Origin: Plastoroseomonas arctica
GTDB taxonomy: Bacteria; Pseudomonadota; Alphaproteobacteria; Acetobacterales; Acetobacteraceae
DNA: 35,429 nucleotides
Assembly: GCF_018128965.1 (NCBI RefSeq)
Contig: NZ_JAAEDH010000029.1
Span: 1 to 35,429 of the forward strand
Reading direction: 5' to 3'
In this document: piece by piece, positions 1-9,045 of the stretch
Layout: every line of letters begins with the position of its first letter
Numbering within the stretch: the first letter of the stretch is position 1
Position numbers and translations under genes: made by a program
Notes under the pieces: model-generated
What the model was told of the DNA's origin: nothing
The model's database searches: none
What the model saw: only the letters and a program-made list of their open reading frames with translations

Positions 1-248
1 AGCGCCTGGGCGGGGCCGGTCGCACCGCTCGCCATCGGCGGCGCGCCGCTGGCGCGCGCCGGGCCGCTGCTCGGCGTCGGCGGGCCGACGCGCTTCTTCA
101 CGAGCTCGACCTGCACGGTCTTGGAGCGGCCGTGGGAGAAGCTTTGCTTGACGCTGCCGGCATCCACCGTCTTGCCGAGCTCGAGACGCCCGGAGGGGCG
201 GAGGCTCAGCCGGCTCTTGGCCGCGTCCTGGTCGTTATGGTCACTCAT
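1..248 (-). CDS. infB: Translation initiation factor IF-2, N-terminal part (cut by window edge)
   Basis: Only the first 82 or so codons are present. The frame opens with MSDHNDQDAAKSRLSLRP and continues with a GRLELGKT stretch and a basic SHGRSKTVQVE segment. This is the usual beginning of alphaproteobacterial IF-2 (IF-2 N-terminal region with a KTVQVE motif), followed by an Ala/Pro-rich linker. The GTPase domains lie outside the window. IF-2 brings initiator tRNA to the 30S subunit. The gene follows ylxR after a 185-nt spacer, in the canonical rimP-nusA-ylxR-infB order. There is no strong ribosome binding site directly before the ATG; a GGAC lies 6 nt upstream and a GAGGAT is too far away. 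Identification rests on sequence and synteny together. Confidence 0.9.
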   Translation of the reverse strand, partial: MSDHNDQDAAKSRLSLRPSGRLELGKTVDAGSVKQSFSHGRSKTVQVELVKKRVGPPTPSSGPARASGAPPMASGATGPAQA

Positions 249-433
249 TCGGCGTCCGAACCCAATCCTCGTCAGCATCACGCGGAGCGCCCATTGCGCA
301 CGGCGTTCGTCTTCTCATCGCCCGTCTGTCGTCACTCAGCCTGCGCGGAAACGCGGCAAGTAAGCCCAGAGCGGTCTGCCCGGCAAGCGCGGGCCGCGCG
401 GATCCGCCACGCGTCGGGACCGTGGGAGGCCGC

Positions 434-1051
434 CTATGTCGTGACGAAGCCGGCCAAACGCAATGCGTCCTGCTCGACCCGCCCCGCCAATGCCCCGGGC
501 GCGAGGGCCACATGCACCGCATGCGCGCGACCGAAGATACCGCCAAGCTCCTCCGCAACGAGCGGTGTGACCACCGGCACGTCGCGACGGCCGAGCAGTC
601 TTTCGCGCTCCGACGCACTGCCTCCCGCGGCCTCGACAAGCAGGGCCGCGCGACCGGCCTGCAGCCATTCGCGCACCGCCTGAAAGCCGGTCACCGCCTG
701 CCCCGCCCGCCTCGCAAAACCCAGGTGATCGCGGATGCGCCCCTTGAGGCCGTCCACGATCTGCAGCCGCAGGTCAGGGGAAATGTGTATCGGACCGCGC
801 GCCGCCTTGATGAACCCGCCGCGTGTCAGCGCGCGTTCTAGCACATCGGCCCGCGCGCTCAACCACAAACCCCGGCCTGGCAGCTTGGCCGCGAGATCGA
901 AGACCAGGGTGCGGTCGGGTGCGACGACGAAGCGGAGCATGGTCTCGCGCGCGGCACTCTCGCGCGTGACGATGCATCGGCGCAGCGGGCCGCGCTCGGG
1001 CTCGTCCTCGGGCTCGATTTTGGGCGCTGCGTCAGGTTGGGGCTCCGTCAC
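434..1051 (-). CDS. ylxR: YlxR (DUF448) RNA-binding domain fused to an L7Ae-like domain
   Basis: This 205-aa protein starts with GTG. After an acidic N-terminus, residues about 22-95 form a YlxR domain with the RRCIVTRE motif and the GRGLWLSA segment. Residues about 105-200 resemble the L7Ae/YlxQ fold (GFARRAGQAVTGFQAV, then a VVTPLVAEELGGIFGR region). YlxR in Firmicutes modulates RNase P (RnpM); YlxQ is a K-turn-type RNA binder. In alphaproteobacteria the two are commonly one polypeptide, so the fusion itself is normal. The start overlaps the 3' end of nusA by 20 nt, so translational coupling is likely. Probable role: an RNA-binding accessory of transcription and translation. The exact RNA target cannot be seen. 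Confidence 0.88.
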   Translation of the reverse strand: MTEPQPDAAPKIEPEDEPERGPLRRCIVTRESAARETMLRFVVAPDRTLVFDLAAKLPGRGLWLSARADVLERALTRGGFIKAARGPIHISPDLRLQIVDGLKGRIRDHLGFARRAGQAVTGFQAVREWLQAGRAALLVEAAGGSASERERLLGRRDVPVVTPLVAEELGGIFGRAHAVHVALAPGALAGRVEQDALRLAGFVTT

Positions 1052-2597
1052 CGGTCTCCTCCTCGACGACGGGTGCTTCCTCGTCGCCGAACCAGCCGGC
1101 GGCCTGGCGGGCGGCCATGATGACGGCGTTGGCGGTCTCCTCGTCGATGGCTTCCTCGCCGAGGATCTCCATGAGTTCGTCGGAAGCGAGGTCGGCCAGG
1201 TCCTCGGTGGTCTTCACGCCCTTTTCGCCGAGCTGGACCATCATGGACGGGGTGAAGCCGCCGAGATCGCCGACCTCGTCGACCACGCCGAGTTCGCGGC
1301 GCTTCTCGTCGAGCTCGCCGTCGCGCTTGTCGAGGAAGGCCTGGGCGCGGCGCTTGAGCTCCACGGCCACGGAATCGTCGAAGCCCTCAATGGCGGCGAG
1401 TTCCTCGTCGTCGATGGCGATGACGTCCTCAATGGAGGTGAAGCCTTCGGCAATGAGCAGGCCGGCGATGACGTCGTCCACGTCCAGGCCCTCGACGAAG
1501 AGGCCGGTGCGCTTGCGGAATTCCTCCTGGCGGCGCTCGGATTCCTCCGCCTCGGTCAGGATGTCCACGTCCCAGCGGGTGAGCTGGGAGGCGAGGCGGA
1601 CATTCTGGCCGCGGCGGCCGATTGCGAGGCTGAGCTGATCATCGGGGACGACGACTTCGCAGCGGCGGGCTTCGTCGTCGAGGACCACCTTGCTCACTTC
1701 GGCGGGGGCGAGCGCGTTGACGATGAAGGTGGCGTTGTCGGGCGACCACGGAATGATGTCGATCTTCTCGCCCTGCAGTTCGGCGACAACGGCCTGCACG
1801 CGCGAGCCGCGCATGCCGACGCAAGCGCCGACGGGGTCGATGGAAGAATCGCGGCTGATGACGGCCATCTTGGCGCGGCTGCCGGGGTCGCGGCTGACGG
1901 CCTTGATCTCGATGATGCCGTCATAGATTTCCGGCACCTCCTGCGCGAAGAGCTTGGCGAGGAAACCGGGGTGCGTGCGGCTGAGGAAGATCTGCGGGCC
2001 GCGGGGTTCCTCGCGCACGTCGTAGATGTAGGCGCGCACGCGGTCGCCGTTGCGGTAGGCCTCGCGCGGGATGGTCTCGTCGCGGCGCAGCAGGGCCTCC
2101 GCGCGGCCGAGATCGACCATGAGGTTGCCGTACTCGGTGCGCTTGACGATGCCGTTGATGACCTCGCCGACGCGATCTTTGTATTCGGAGAATTGCTTGT
2201 GGCGCTCGACCTCGCGCACGCGCTGCACGATGACCTGCTTGGCCGTCTGCGCGGCGATGCGGCCGAAATCGATGGGCGGCAGCGGGTCGATGATGAACTC
2301 GCCGGTGGTGATGCCCGGCTTGATTTTCACCGCGATGCGCAGCGGCATCTGGGTGGCTTCGTTTTCCACCGGCTCGGCGTCCACGATCTCGGTGTAGCGG
2401 CGCAGCGTGACGGCGCCGTTGCGGCGGTCGATCTCGGCGCGGATGTCCTTCTCGTGCCCGTACTTGGCGCGGCCGGCCTTCTGGATGGCTTGCTCCATCG
2501 CCTCGAGCACCTCGTCGCGCTCGATCATCTTCTCGCGCGCGACGGCCTCGGCGACCTGCAGCAATTCAGGGCGGGGAATGGCGATGTCGATGGCCAT
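1032..2597 (-). CDS. nusA: Transcription termination/antitermination factor NusA
   Basis: The 521-aa protein has the full NusA layout. An RNA-polymerase-binding N-terminal domain (about 1-130) is followed by an S1 domain (about 135-205) and tandem KH domains, with GMRGSRVQ in KH1 and GRRGQNVRLA in KH2. Two C-terminal helix-hairpin-helix acidic repeats (about 360-500) and a short acidic tail complete it. NusA binds RNA polymerase and nascent RNA and controls pausing, termination and antitermination. The ATG has a good ribosome binding site (GAGGGA, about 7 nt upstream). The gene begins 10 nt after the rimP stop and overlaps ylxR by 20 nt. In enterobacteria the operon is autoregulated by NusA; the terminator in the leader here would allow the same logic. 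Confidence 0.97.
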   Translation of the reverse strand: MAIDIAIPRPELLQVAEAVAREKMIERDEVLEAMEQAIQKAGRAKYGHEKDIRAEIDRRNGAVTLRRYTEIVDAEPVENEATQMPLRIAVKIKPGITTGEFIIDPLPPIDFGRIAAQTAKQVIVQRVREVERHKQFSEYKDRVGEVINGIVKRTEYGNLMVDLGRAEALLRRDETIPREAYRNGDRVRAYIYDVREEPRGPQIFLSRTHPGFLAKLFAQEVPEIYDGIIEIKAVSRDPGSRAKMAVISRDSSIDPVGACVGMRGSRVQAVVAELQGEKIDIIPWSPDNATFIVNALAPAEVSKVVLDDEARRCEVVVPDDQLSLAIGRRGQNVRLASQLTRWDVDILTEAEESERRQEEFRKRTGLFVEGLDVDDVIAGLLIAEGFTSIEDVIAIDDEELAAIEGFDDSVAVELKRRAQAFLDKRDGELDEKRRELGVVDEVGDLGGFTPSMMVQLGEKGVKTTEDLADLASDELMEILGEEAIDEETANAVIMAARQAAGWFGDEEAPVVEEETGDGAPT

Positions 2598-2607
2598 GGG
2601 GTGTCCC

Positions 2608-3126
2608 TCAGTTCTTCGCGGCTGGTGCCGCGGTGGCGGCGATGAGTTCGTCGGTGAGCACGAGTTTCGCGCGGCGGATATTCTGCCGCGGCACGGTGAG
2701 TTCGGTGCCGTCTTCGAGCTTCAGGCGGGCATTCTCGGCATCCGCCCCGAGGGCGATGCCGCGGAAGCGCCGGCGACCTTCCATGGGCAGCGCGAGCTCG
2801 ACGGTGGCGATGTGGCCGGCGAAACGCTCCCAATCCTTGGCGCGGGTGAGCGGCCGGTCGATGCCGGGCGAGCTGACCTCCAGCGACCACTCGTTCTTGA
2901 ACGGGTCGTTGACGTCGAGCACGGCGCCGAGCGCGTGGGAGATCGCCTCGCAATCCTCGACGCGGAAGGGTGCGCCATCGGCGCGGTCCGCCATCACCTG
3001 CAGCACCGGCCGTTCCTTGCCGCTGACCTGCACGCGCACGAGCTCGTAGTCCATGTGCTCCAGCGTGGGCGCGATGGTGTCGGCGATACGGGCCTCGAGG
3101 CCTTCGTGGATGGGGCGTTCGGTCAT
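2608..3126 (-). CDS. rimP: Ribosome maturation factor RimP
   Basis: This 172-aa protein starts [20 protein letters not shown]. It shows the RimP landmarks: [13 protein letters not shown], the [16 protein letters not shown] stretch, the highly conserved [12 protein letters not shown] motif and the C-terminal SH3-like half with a final NIRRAKLV. RimP assists late maturation of the 30S subunit. The ATG at 3126 is chosen because upstream in-frame starts would run back through the leader terminator. No clear Shine-Dalgarno sequence precedes it. It is the first gene of the rimP-nusA-ylxR-infB operon. Transcription must pass a strong intrinsic terminator 42 nt upstream of the start. Confidence 0.95.
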   Translation of the reverse strand: MTERPIHEGLEARIADTIAPTLEHMDYELVRVQVSGKERPVLQVMADRADGAPFRVEDCEAISHALGAVLDVNDPFKNEWSLEVSSPGIDRPLTRAKDWERFAGHIATVELALPMEGRRRFRGIALGADAENARLKLEDGTELTVPRQNIRRAKLVLTDELIAATAAPAAKN

Positions 3127-3168
3127 GCGCGGTACGGGGGCCAGTGTGCAGAGCAGGCTGAAAGCAAC

Positions 3169-3196
3169 AAAAAAGGCGGCCTCTCGCGAGGCCACC
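3169..3196 (-). terminator. Intrinsic terminator in the rimP leader (candidate attenuator)
   Basis: Read on the minus strand, a 9-bp stem (GGTGGCCTC pairing with GAGGCCGCC, one G-U pair) with a GCGA tetraloop is followed directly by six T residues. This is a textbook Rho-independent terminator. It lies between the likely promoter and rimP, 42 nt before the start codon. There is no minus-strand gene upstream of it whose end it could serve, because the neighbouring gene (YceI) is on the plus strand. Confidence 0.8.
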
Positions 3197-3224
3197 CCCC
3201 GGAACATCGGATTGTGACGAAGCG

Positions 3225-3253
3225 GATATAGCGATTTGCGGCACGCGGGACAA
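3225..3253 (-). promoter_or_regulatory. Candidate sigma-70 promoter of the rimP-nusA-infB operon
   Basis: On the minus strand TTGTCC (3253-3248) and TATATC (3230-3225) are separated by exactly 17 nt. Each box matches the sigma-70 consensus at four of six positions. Transcription would start near 3218 and meet the terminator after about 20 nt. A 7-bp inverted repeat (GCCCAGC, loop CTTGT, GCTGGGC; 3254-3272) abuts the upstream box and could be an operator. Alternatively its CTTGT loop could pair with the ACAAG on its flank. Confidence 0.4.
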
Positions 3254-3316
3254 GCCCAGCCTTGTGCTGGGCCACCGCGCGCGAACATACATCGCCTGAT
3301 CGAGGAGTGCTCTGAC

Positions 3317-3895
3317 ATGCTGACCGGCAGGCGAGGCGCCTTGGCGATGGGTGTGGTGGCGCTGGCGGCGCCGGCACGGGCGCAGCAGCGCAACATCTAT
3401 GCATTCAACCAGGATCGCGGCGTGCTGTCGTTCAGCGCGCGGCATTTCGGCATGCTCGCCTCGACCGGCCGGTTCGAGAAGTTCGACGCGGTCGTGCGCC
3501 TGGATCCGCAACGCACCGGCACCGCGCAGGTCGAGGTGGAGGTCGAGACCGGCTCCATCGCGATGGGGTATGCCGGCGCGGTGGAGATGCTGCGCTCGGA
3601 GGCGTATTTCGACACCGCGCATCATCCCAAGGCGCGGTTCCGCGGGGCCGCGACCGGCGCGGGCCAGGCGACGGGCTTTCCCATCCTCGGCACCCTGACG
3701 GTGAAGGGCATCGAGCGCCCATTGACGATGCAGGCGCGCCTCGTCGGCCAGGAGCGGGAGGCTGGCTCGGGCCGCGAGATCGCCACCTTCCAGGCGGAAG
3801 GAACGATGCTGCGATCGCAGTATGGGATGGTCGCGGATGCCTACACGATCTCCGACCGGATCACCCTGGGCGTGACCGTCCAACTGTTCGTCTGA
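3317..3895 (+). CDS. Secreted YceI-family lipid-binding protein
   Basis: The 192-aa protein starts at the ATG preceded by GAGGAG with 9-nt spacing. A Sec signal peptide (basic MLTGRRG, hydrophobic core, cleavage after APARA) is followed by one YceI domain. Typical elements are [22 protein letters not shown], the [15 protein letters not shown] motif and a final [12 protein letters not shown] strand. YceI proteins are periplasmic beta-barrel lipocalin-like proteins that bind polyisoprenoids or other amphiphiles. The stop overlaps the start of a cytochrome b561 gene by one base (TGATG), a pairing often seen for YceI. Precise ligand unknown. Confidence 0.9.
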   Translation: MLTGRRGALAMGVVALAAPARAQQRNIYAFNQDRGVLSFSARHFGMLASTGRFEKFDAVVRLDPQRTGTAQVEVEVETGSIAMGYAGAVEMLRSEAYFDTAHHPKARFRGAATGAGQATGFPILGTLTVKGIERPLTMQARLVGQEREAGSGREIATFQAEGTMLRSQYGMVADAYTISDRITLGVTVQLFV

Positions 3896-4410
3896 TGAGC
3901 TGGAGCAGGGCGCAGCGCCGGCTGCACTGGTGGGTGGCGGGGTTGGTGCTGTTCTCGGCTGCGCTGGGTTTTTGGATGGTGGCGCTGCCCTTCTCGGCAC
4001 TGGCGGCGAAGTTCCTGGGGTATCAGCTGCACAAGAGCCTCGGGATCATCGTGTTCGCGCTGGTGCTGTGGCGCCTGGTCCTGCGGTTGACGCGCGGGCG
4101 CCCAAAGGGCGAAGGCGGCTGGCCGGCGGCGGCGGGGCATGCCGCGCTGTACGCGCTGCTGCTGGCGATGCCGGTCGTTGGCTACCTGATGGCGGCCTCG
4201 GCACCTGGCGCGGTCGAGACCACGTTGTTCCTGGTCATCCCGGTTCCGCATGTGGTGGGGCCGGACGCGGCGCGCTTTGCGGTGCTGCAATGGGTGCACT
4301 GGGCCGGCGCAGTGCTGCTGCTCACGCTGGTTGCAGGCCACGTGGCGATGGCAATCCGCCATCACCGTGCCGGCTCGGCCATTCTCACGCGGTTGTGGCG
4401 CGGCAGCTAG
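3895..4410 (+). CDS. Cytochrome b561 family membrane protein
   Basis: This 171-aa protein has four predicted membrane helices. The histidines expected for two b-type hemes are H11 (RRLHWW), H46 (QLHKSLG), H135 (VHWAGA) and H149 (AGHVAM). The order and spacing match the bacterial CybB/b561 family. It should move electrons across or within the inner membrane, probably between quinol and a periplasmic partner. It is translationally coupled to the YceI gene (overlapping TGATG), so the two probably act together; the substrate is not visible. There is no signal peptide other than the first helix. Confidence 0.9.
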   Translation: MSWSRAQRRLHWWVAGLVLFSAALGFWMVALPFSALAAKFLGYQLHKSLGIIVFALVLWRLVLRLTRGRPKGEGGWPAAAGHAALYALLLAMPVVGYLMAASAPGAVETTLFLVIPVPHVVGPDAARFAVLQWVHWAGAVLLLTLVAGHVAMAIRHHRAGSAILTRLWRGS

Positions 4411-4573
4411 CGAGGCAGACCCTTCGCCGGGCGGCGGTGTGTTCGCCACGACTTAATCTTTGCTCCGATTTCTTACGGCGAATCAATCTTCCACGACGGC
4501 CCTCGCCCCTTGTCCCGGGCGGCAGCATCGCGCAATGCGGGCGCATCGACGCAGAAGGCTGGGGGAAACGCGC

Positions 4574-6217
<1,644 letters not shown>

Positions 6218-6232
6218 GGCGACGCCAAAAGT

Positions 6233-6934
6233 TCAAGAGACGCGCCGCGTGAAGGACCAGTAGAGCGGCTGGCGGCCCTCGCGCAGGGCTTTTGCTTCGT
6301 AGCGCGTGGGCGGCCAGCCTTCCGGGCGGGTGGTGGCCAGGGCGGCGGACGCGAAGAAGTCCTGCCGCGCCAGCGTCTCCGTCACCCAGGCCTGGTAGGT
6401 CGGGTCGTCCGAGGCGACGCGCCACTCGCCACCCGGCCGCACCACGCGCGCGACCGCCGGCAGCAAGGTGGGATTCACGAAGCGGCGCTTGGCGTGGCGC
6501 GCCTTCGGCCAGGGGTCGGGGAAGAGCAGGATCAGCTTGTCGAGTGCGCCCTCCGGCAGCGCCGCGACCAGGTGGCGCGCGTCGCGTGGCCAGAGGCGGA
6601 GGTTGGGCGGCAGGGGCGCGGTGGCCTCCTCCCCATCCGGCGCGAGTCGCGTGAGCAGCGAGCACAGCCCGTTCTCGAAAACCTCGCTCGCGATGTAGCC
6701 CACATCGGGGTTGGCGCGGCTGAGCACATAGGCGTGCTCGCCGCCGCCGAAGCCGACCTCGAGCCAGAGGCCCGCGACCGGGTGCGGGAAGGGGTGGGCG
6801 GGGTCGGTGAGCGTCAGGCGCGGGAGGGTGAGGTCGATGAGGCGCTGCTGGCGGGGGCGGAGGACGTGGCCGCGACGGCGGCCGTAGAGGCGGTCCGGGA
6901 TGCCCTCGGCGAGCGGGGGGCGGTCGGCGGTCAT
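6233..6934 (-). CDS. trmB: tRNA (guanine-N7)-methyltransferase TrmB
   Basis: This 233-aa protein uses S-adenosylmethionine to methylate G46 of tRNA. Visible motifs are the SAM-binding WLEVGFGGGEHAYVL, the family signature LLFPDPWPKARHAKRRFV and the late TRYEAKAL motif. The ATG at 6934 (MTADRPPLAEG) is preferred. An in-frame ATG at 6973 would add 13 residues (MGSGEILFPSLVF) that are only the translation of a dispersed intergenic repeat. No good Shine-Dalgarno sequence precedes 6934 because the repeat runs almost up to the start codon. The gene follows metK on the same strand, so the SAM producer and a SAM user are adjacent. Confidence 0.95.
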   Translation of the reverse strand: MTADRPPLAEGIPDRLYGRRRGHVLRPRQQRLIDLTLPRLTLTDPAHPFPHPVAGLWLEVGFGGGEHAYVLSRANPDVGYIASEVFENGLCSLLTRLAPDGEEATAPLPPNLRLWPRDARHLVAALPEGALDKLILLFPDPWPKARHAKRRFVNPTLLPAVARVVRPGGEWRVASDDPTYQAWVTETLARQDFFASAALATTRPEGWPPTRYEAKALREGRQPLYWSFTRRVS

Positions 6935-6940
6935 GAAGAC

Positions 6941-6999
6941 AAGGCTGGGGAAAAGAATTTCCCCAGACCCCATTCTTTTATTTTTGGCTTTCTGGTGCC
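6941..6999 (+). repeat. Dispersed repeat family, copy A
   Basis: This is one of three copies in the window (others at 22383-22436 and 22487-22545). It holds a hairpin (CTGGGGAAA, loop AGAA, TTTCCCCAG; 6945-6966), then a T-rich tract ending in GGTGCC. It is inserted between metK and the trmB start codon. Confidence 0.85.
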
Positions 7000-7027
7000 G
7001 GCTGCGAAGCCGATACCAAGCCTTGGG

Positions 7028-8215
7028 TCAGCGGCCAAACGCGCGCTTCAGCTCAGGCACCAGATCCGTCTTCTCCCAAGTGAACGTGCCCTTTTCCTCG
7101 TCGGGCGTCCGCCCGAAGTGCCCATAGGCGCTGGTCGGCACGTAGATCGGGCGGTTCAGGTGCAGGTGCTCGCGGATGCCGCGCGGGGAGAGGTTCATGA
7201 TCTCGGTCACGACCTTGGCGAGCTTCACCTCGTCCACGTCATTGCCCGTCCCGTGCAGGTCGAAATAGACCGACAGCGGCTTGGAGACGCCGATCGCGTA
7301 GCTCACCTGGATGGTGCACTTCTCGGCCAGGCCCGCGGCGACGACGTTCTTCGCCACGTAGCGCGCGGCGTAGGCGGCCGAGCGGTCGACCTTCGTCGGG
7401 TCCTTGCCGGAGAAGGCGCCGCCGCCGTGCGGGGCCGCGCCGCCGTAGGTGTCCACGATGATCTTGCGCCCGGTCAGGCCGCAATCGCCATCGGGGCCGC
7501 CGATGATGAAGGTGCCGGTCGGGTTCACGTAGAGCTCGGACTCAGGGCACATCCAGCCCTCGGGCAGGCTGGATTCGATGATCGGGCGCACCAGGCGCTT
7601 GATCTCGGCCTGGTCGAGGTGTTCCTCGTGCTGGGTCGAGAGCACGATGGACGTGGCACCCACGGGCTTGCCGTCGACATAGCGCAGCGTGACCTGGGAC
7701 TTCGCGTCGGGCAGCAGGCCGGCCACGCCCTTGTCGTGGTTGTGGCGCATCTCGTTGATGCGGCGCAGCAGCAGGTGCGCGTAGTAGAGCGGCGCTGGCA
7801 TCAGGTCCGGCGTCTCGGTGCAGGCGTAGCCGAACATGATGCCCTGGTCGCCGGCACCCTCATCCTTGTTGCCGGCCGCGTCCACGCCCTGGGCGATGTG
7901 CACGGACTGAGCGTGCAGGTGGCATTCGATCTTGGCGTGCTGCCAGTGGAAGCCTTCCTGCTCGTACCCGATGTCCTGGATGGCCAGGCGGGCGAGATGC
8001 ATCAGGTATTCGGGCGTGACGGAGCCGGGGCCGCGGACTTCGCCGGCGAGGACCACGCGGTTTGTGGTGACGAGCGTTTCACAGGCGACGCGCGCATAGG
8101 GGTCGGCGGTGAGGAACGCATCGAGCACCGTGTCGGAGATGCGGTCCGCGACCTTGTCTGGGTGGCCTTCGGAGACGGACTCCGACGTGAACAGGTACTC
8201 GCCTGTGTCGCGCAT
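7028..8215 (-). CDS. metK: S-adenosylmethionine synthetase
   Basis: The 395-aa protein makes S-adenosylmethionine from ATP and methionine. It shows the expected order of MetK signatures: [16 protein letters not shown] at the N-terminus, then QGIMFGYA, the [21 protein letters not shown] segment and the glycine-rich [16 protein letters not shown] loop. It begins at an ATG with [13 protein letters not shown]. The length fits the family. No SAM, SAM-II or SAH riboswitch core could be recognised in the 142 nt upstream. The next gene in the direction of transcription is trmB, 93 nt away, with a dispersed repeat in between. Confidence 0.97.
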   Translation of the reverse strand: MRDTGEYLFTSESVSEGHPDKVADRISDTVLDAFLTADPYARVACETLVTTNRVVLAGEVRGPGSVTPEYLMHLARLAIQDIGYEQEGFHWQHAKIECHLHAQSVHIAQGVDAAGNKDEGAGDQGIMFGYACTETPDLMPAPLYYAHLLLRRINEMRHNHDKGVAGLLPDAKSQVTLRYVDGKPVGATSIVLSTQHEEHLDQAEIKRLVRPIIESSLPEGWMCPESELYVNPTGTFIIGGPDGDCGLTGRKIIVDTYGGAAPHGGGAFSGKDPTKVDRSAAYAARYVAKNVVAAGLAEKCTIQVSYAIGVSKPLSVYFDLHGTGNDVDEVKLAKVVTEIMNLSPRGIREHLHLNRPIYVPTSAYGHFGRTPDEEKGTFTWEKTDLVPELKRAFGR

Positions 8216-8357
8216 GGCGTGTTGGCCTCTTGTCGCGGGAGTGGTCCGGAAACCCCGGCCTGGTCTGCCCCGGCTGGGGCTGATGGGGCCGGGGTTTGGC
8301 AGGGGAAGGAAGGGGGGTCAAGCGCATGGGGCGGTTTTGTTGCGGTTCGCGGGCGCA

Positions 8358-8924
8358 TCAGAGCGTGCGCAGGCAGGAGGGGATGCGCGCGCGGCCGCCG
8401 GCGGTGCGGAGCAACGCCTTGCAGAGCCGGAGATGCGCCAGCGCCTGCGGGTGCAGGTAGTCCATGACGATGGTTTTCAGCAGCCCGCGCACGGTTTCGG
8501 ACAAATCCGGATCGGGCAGCAGCCAGGAGGGGGCGGGCAGGGCCTCGTGGATGTGCAGGCGCCGGGCGACGAGGATGGCGGGCAGGCCGAGGATGCGGAT
8601 GGTGCGGCGGTGGGCGGCGTGGATGGCGGCGGCGAGGGACTTGATGGGGGCGGGGCAGTCCTTCGACGCGAGCAGGGCGAGCAAGCGGGCCCAGAGACCG
8701 GCGTGGGCGAGGCGGCCGAAGTGGCGGTGGAGAGTTGGGGTGGGGGTGGCGCCGGGGGCTTCGTAATGAGTCCAGCGCTTGCCTGAAGTAACGGCCGCGA
8801 AGAGGGCGTCGAAGCGGGCGCGGAGGTCGGGGATGGGGCGGCCAGGGGTCGAGGGGGTGCGGTGGATGTGGGGGAGAAGCGCGGCCCAGGCGGCGTCGGA
8901 GAGGGGGAGGATGGGGGTGCGCAT
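8358..8924 (-). CDS. Transposase-derived small protein (IS5/DUF4096-like N-terminus only)
   Basis: This 188-aa protein opens with PLSDAAWAALLPHI, a GRPIPDLRARFDALFAAVTSGKRW segment and LHRHFGRLAHAGLWARLLALL. That order matches the N-terminal DNA-binding domain of IS5-type transposases: LTDxxWxxL, GRPxxDxRxxxxxxxxxxxTGxxW, then YRxFxRWxxxGxWxxLL. The DDE catalytic domain that should follow is absent. Residues about 90-188 are a different helical stretch, including AIHAAHRRTIRILGLPAILVARRLHIHEA. No terminal inverted repeats or target duplications were found around it. The frame is intact and has its own candidate promoter. I infer a domesticated transposase-derived protein, perhaps a DNA-binding regulator; function unknown. 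Confidence 0.7.
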   Translation of the reverse strand: MRTPILPLSDAAWAALLPHIHRTPSTPGRPIPDLRARFDALFAAVTSGKRWTHYEAPGATPTPTLHRHFGRLAHAGLWARLLALLASKDCPAPIKSLAAAIHAAHRRTIRILGLPAILVARRLHIHEALPAPSWLLPDPDLSETVRGLLKTIVMDYLHPQALAHLRLCKALLRTAGGRARIPSCLRTL

Positions 8925-8955
8925 TGCGGGGCGGGCTCCGGAGGGGGGAGCGGAG

Positions 8956-8982
8956 GTTATAGGAAATAATTCCGACGATCAA
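8956..8982 (-). promoter_or_regulatory. Candidate promoter of the transposase-derived gene
   Basis: On the minus strand TATAAC (8961-8956, five of six consensus bases) stands 15 nt downstream of TTGATC (8982-8977). This is a shorter spacer than usual. The patch is clearly more AT-rich than its surroundings and lies 32 nt before the start codon at 8924. A short palindrome-like GGAA/TTCC pair sits inside the spacer. Confidence 0.35.
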
Positions 8983-9045
8983 GATTTCTGCTCCAGCCAT
9001 GTTCGCCCTCGCCTTGCATGGCGGCGCAAAAGCGGGACGGAACTA

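Noticed and set aside
735-2645. Long open frame on the plus strand opposite nusA
   Set aside because: It is antisense to a clear NusA gene. Its composition (runs of Leu, Asp, Gly, Val) is what third-position GC bias produces on the reverse strand. No ribosome binding site or family resemblance.
8216-8357. Possible SAM-sensing riboswitch before metK
   Set aside because: The region is C- and G-rich with some self-complementarity, but none of the conserved cores of SAM-II, SAM/SAH or SAM-I classes could be matched.
8358-8924. Active insertion sequence
   Set aside because: No DDE domain, no terminal inverted repeats and no target-site duplication could be found at either side.
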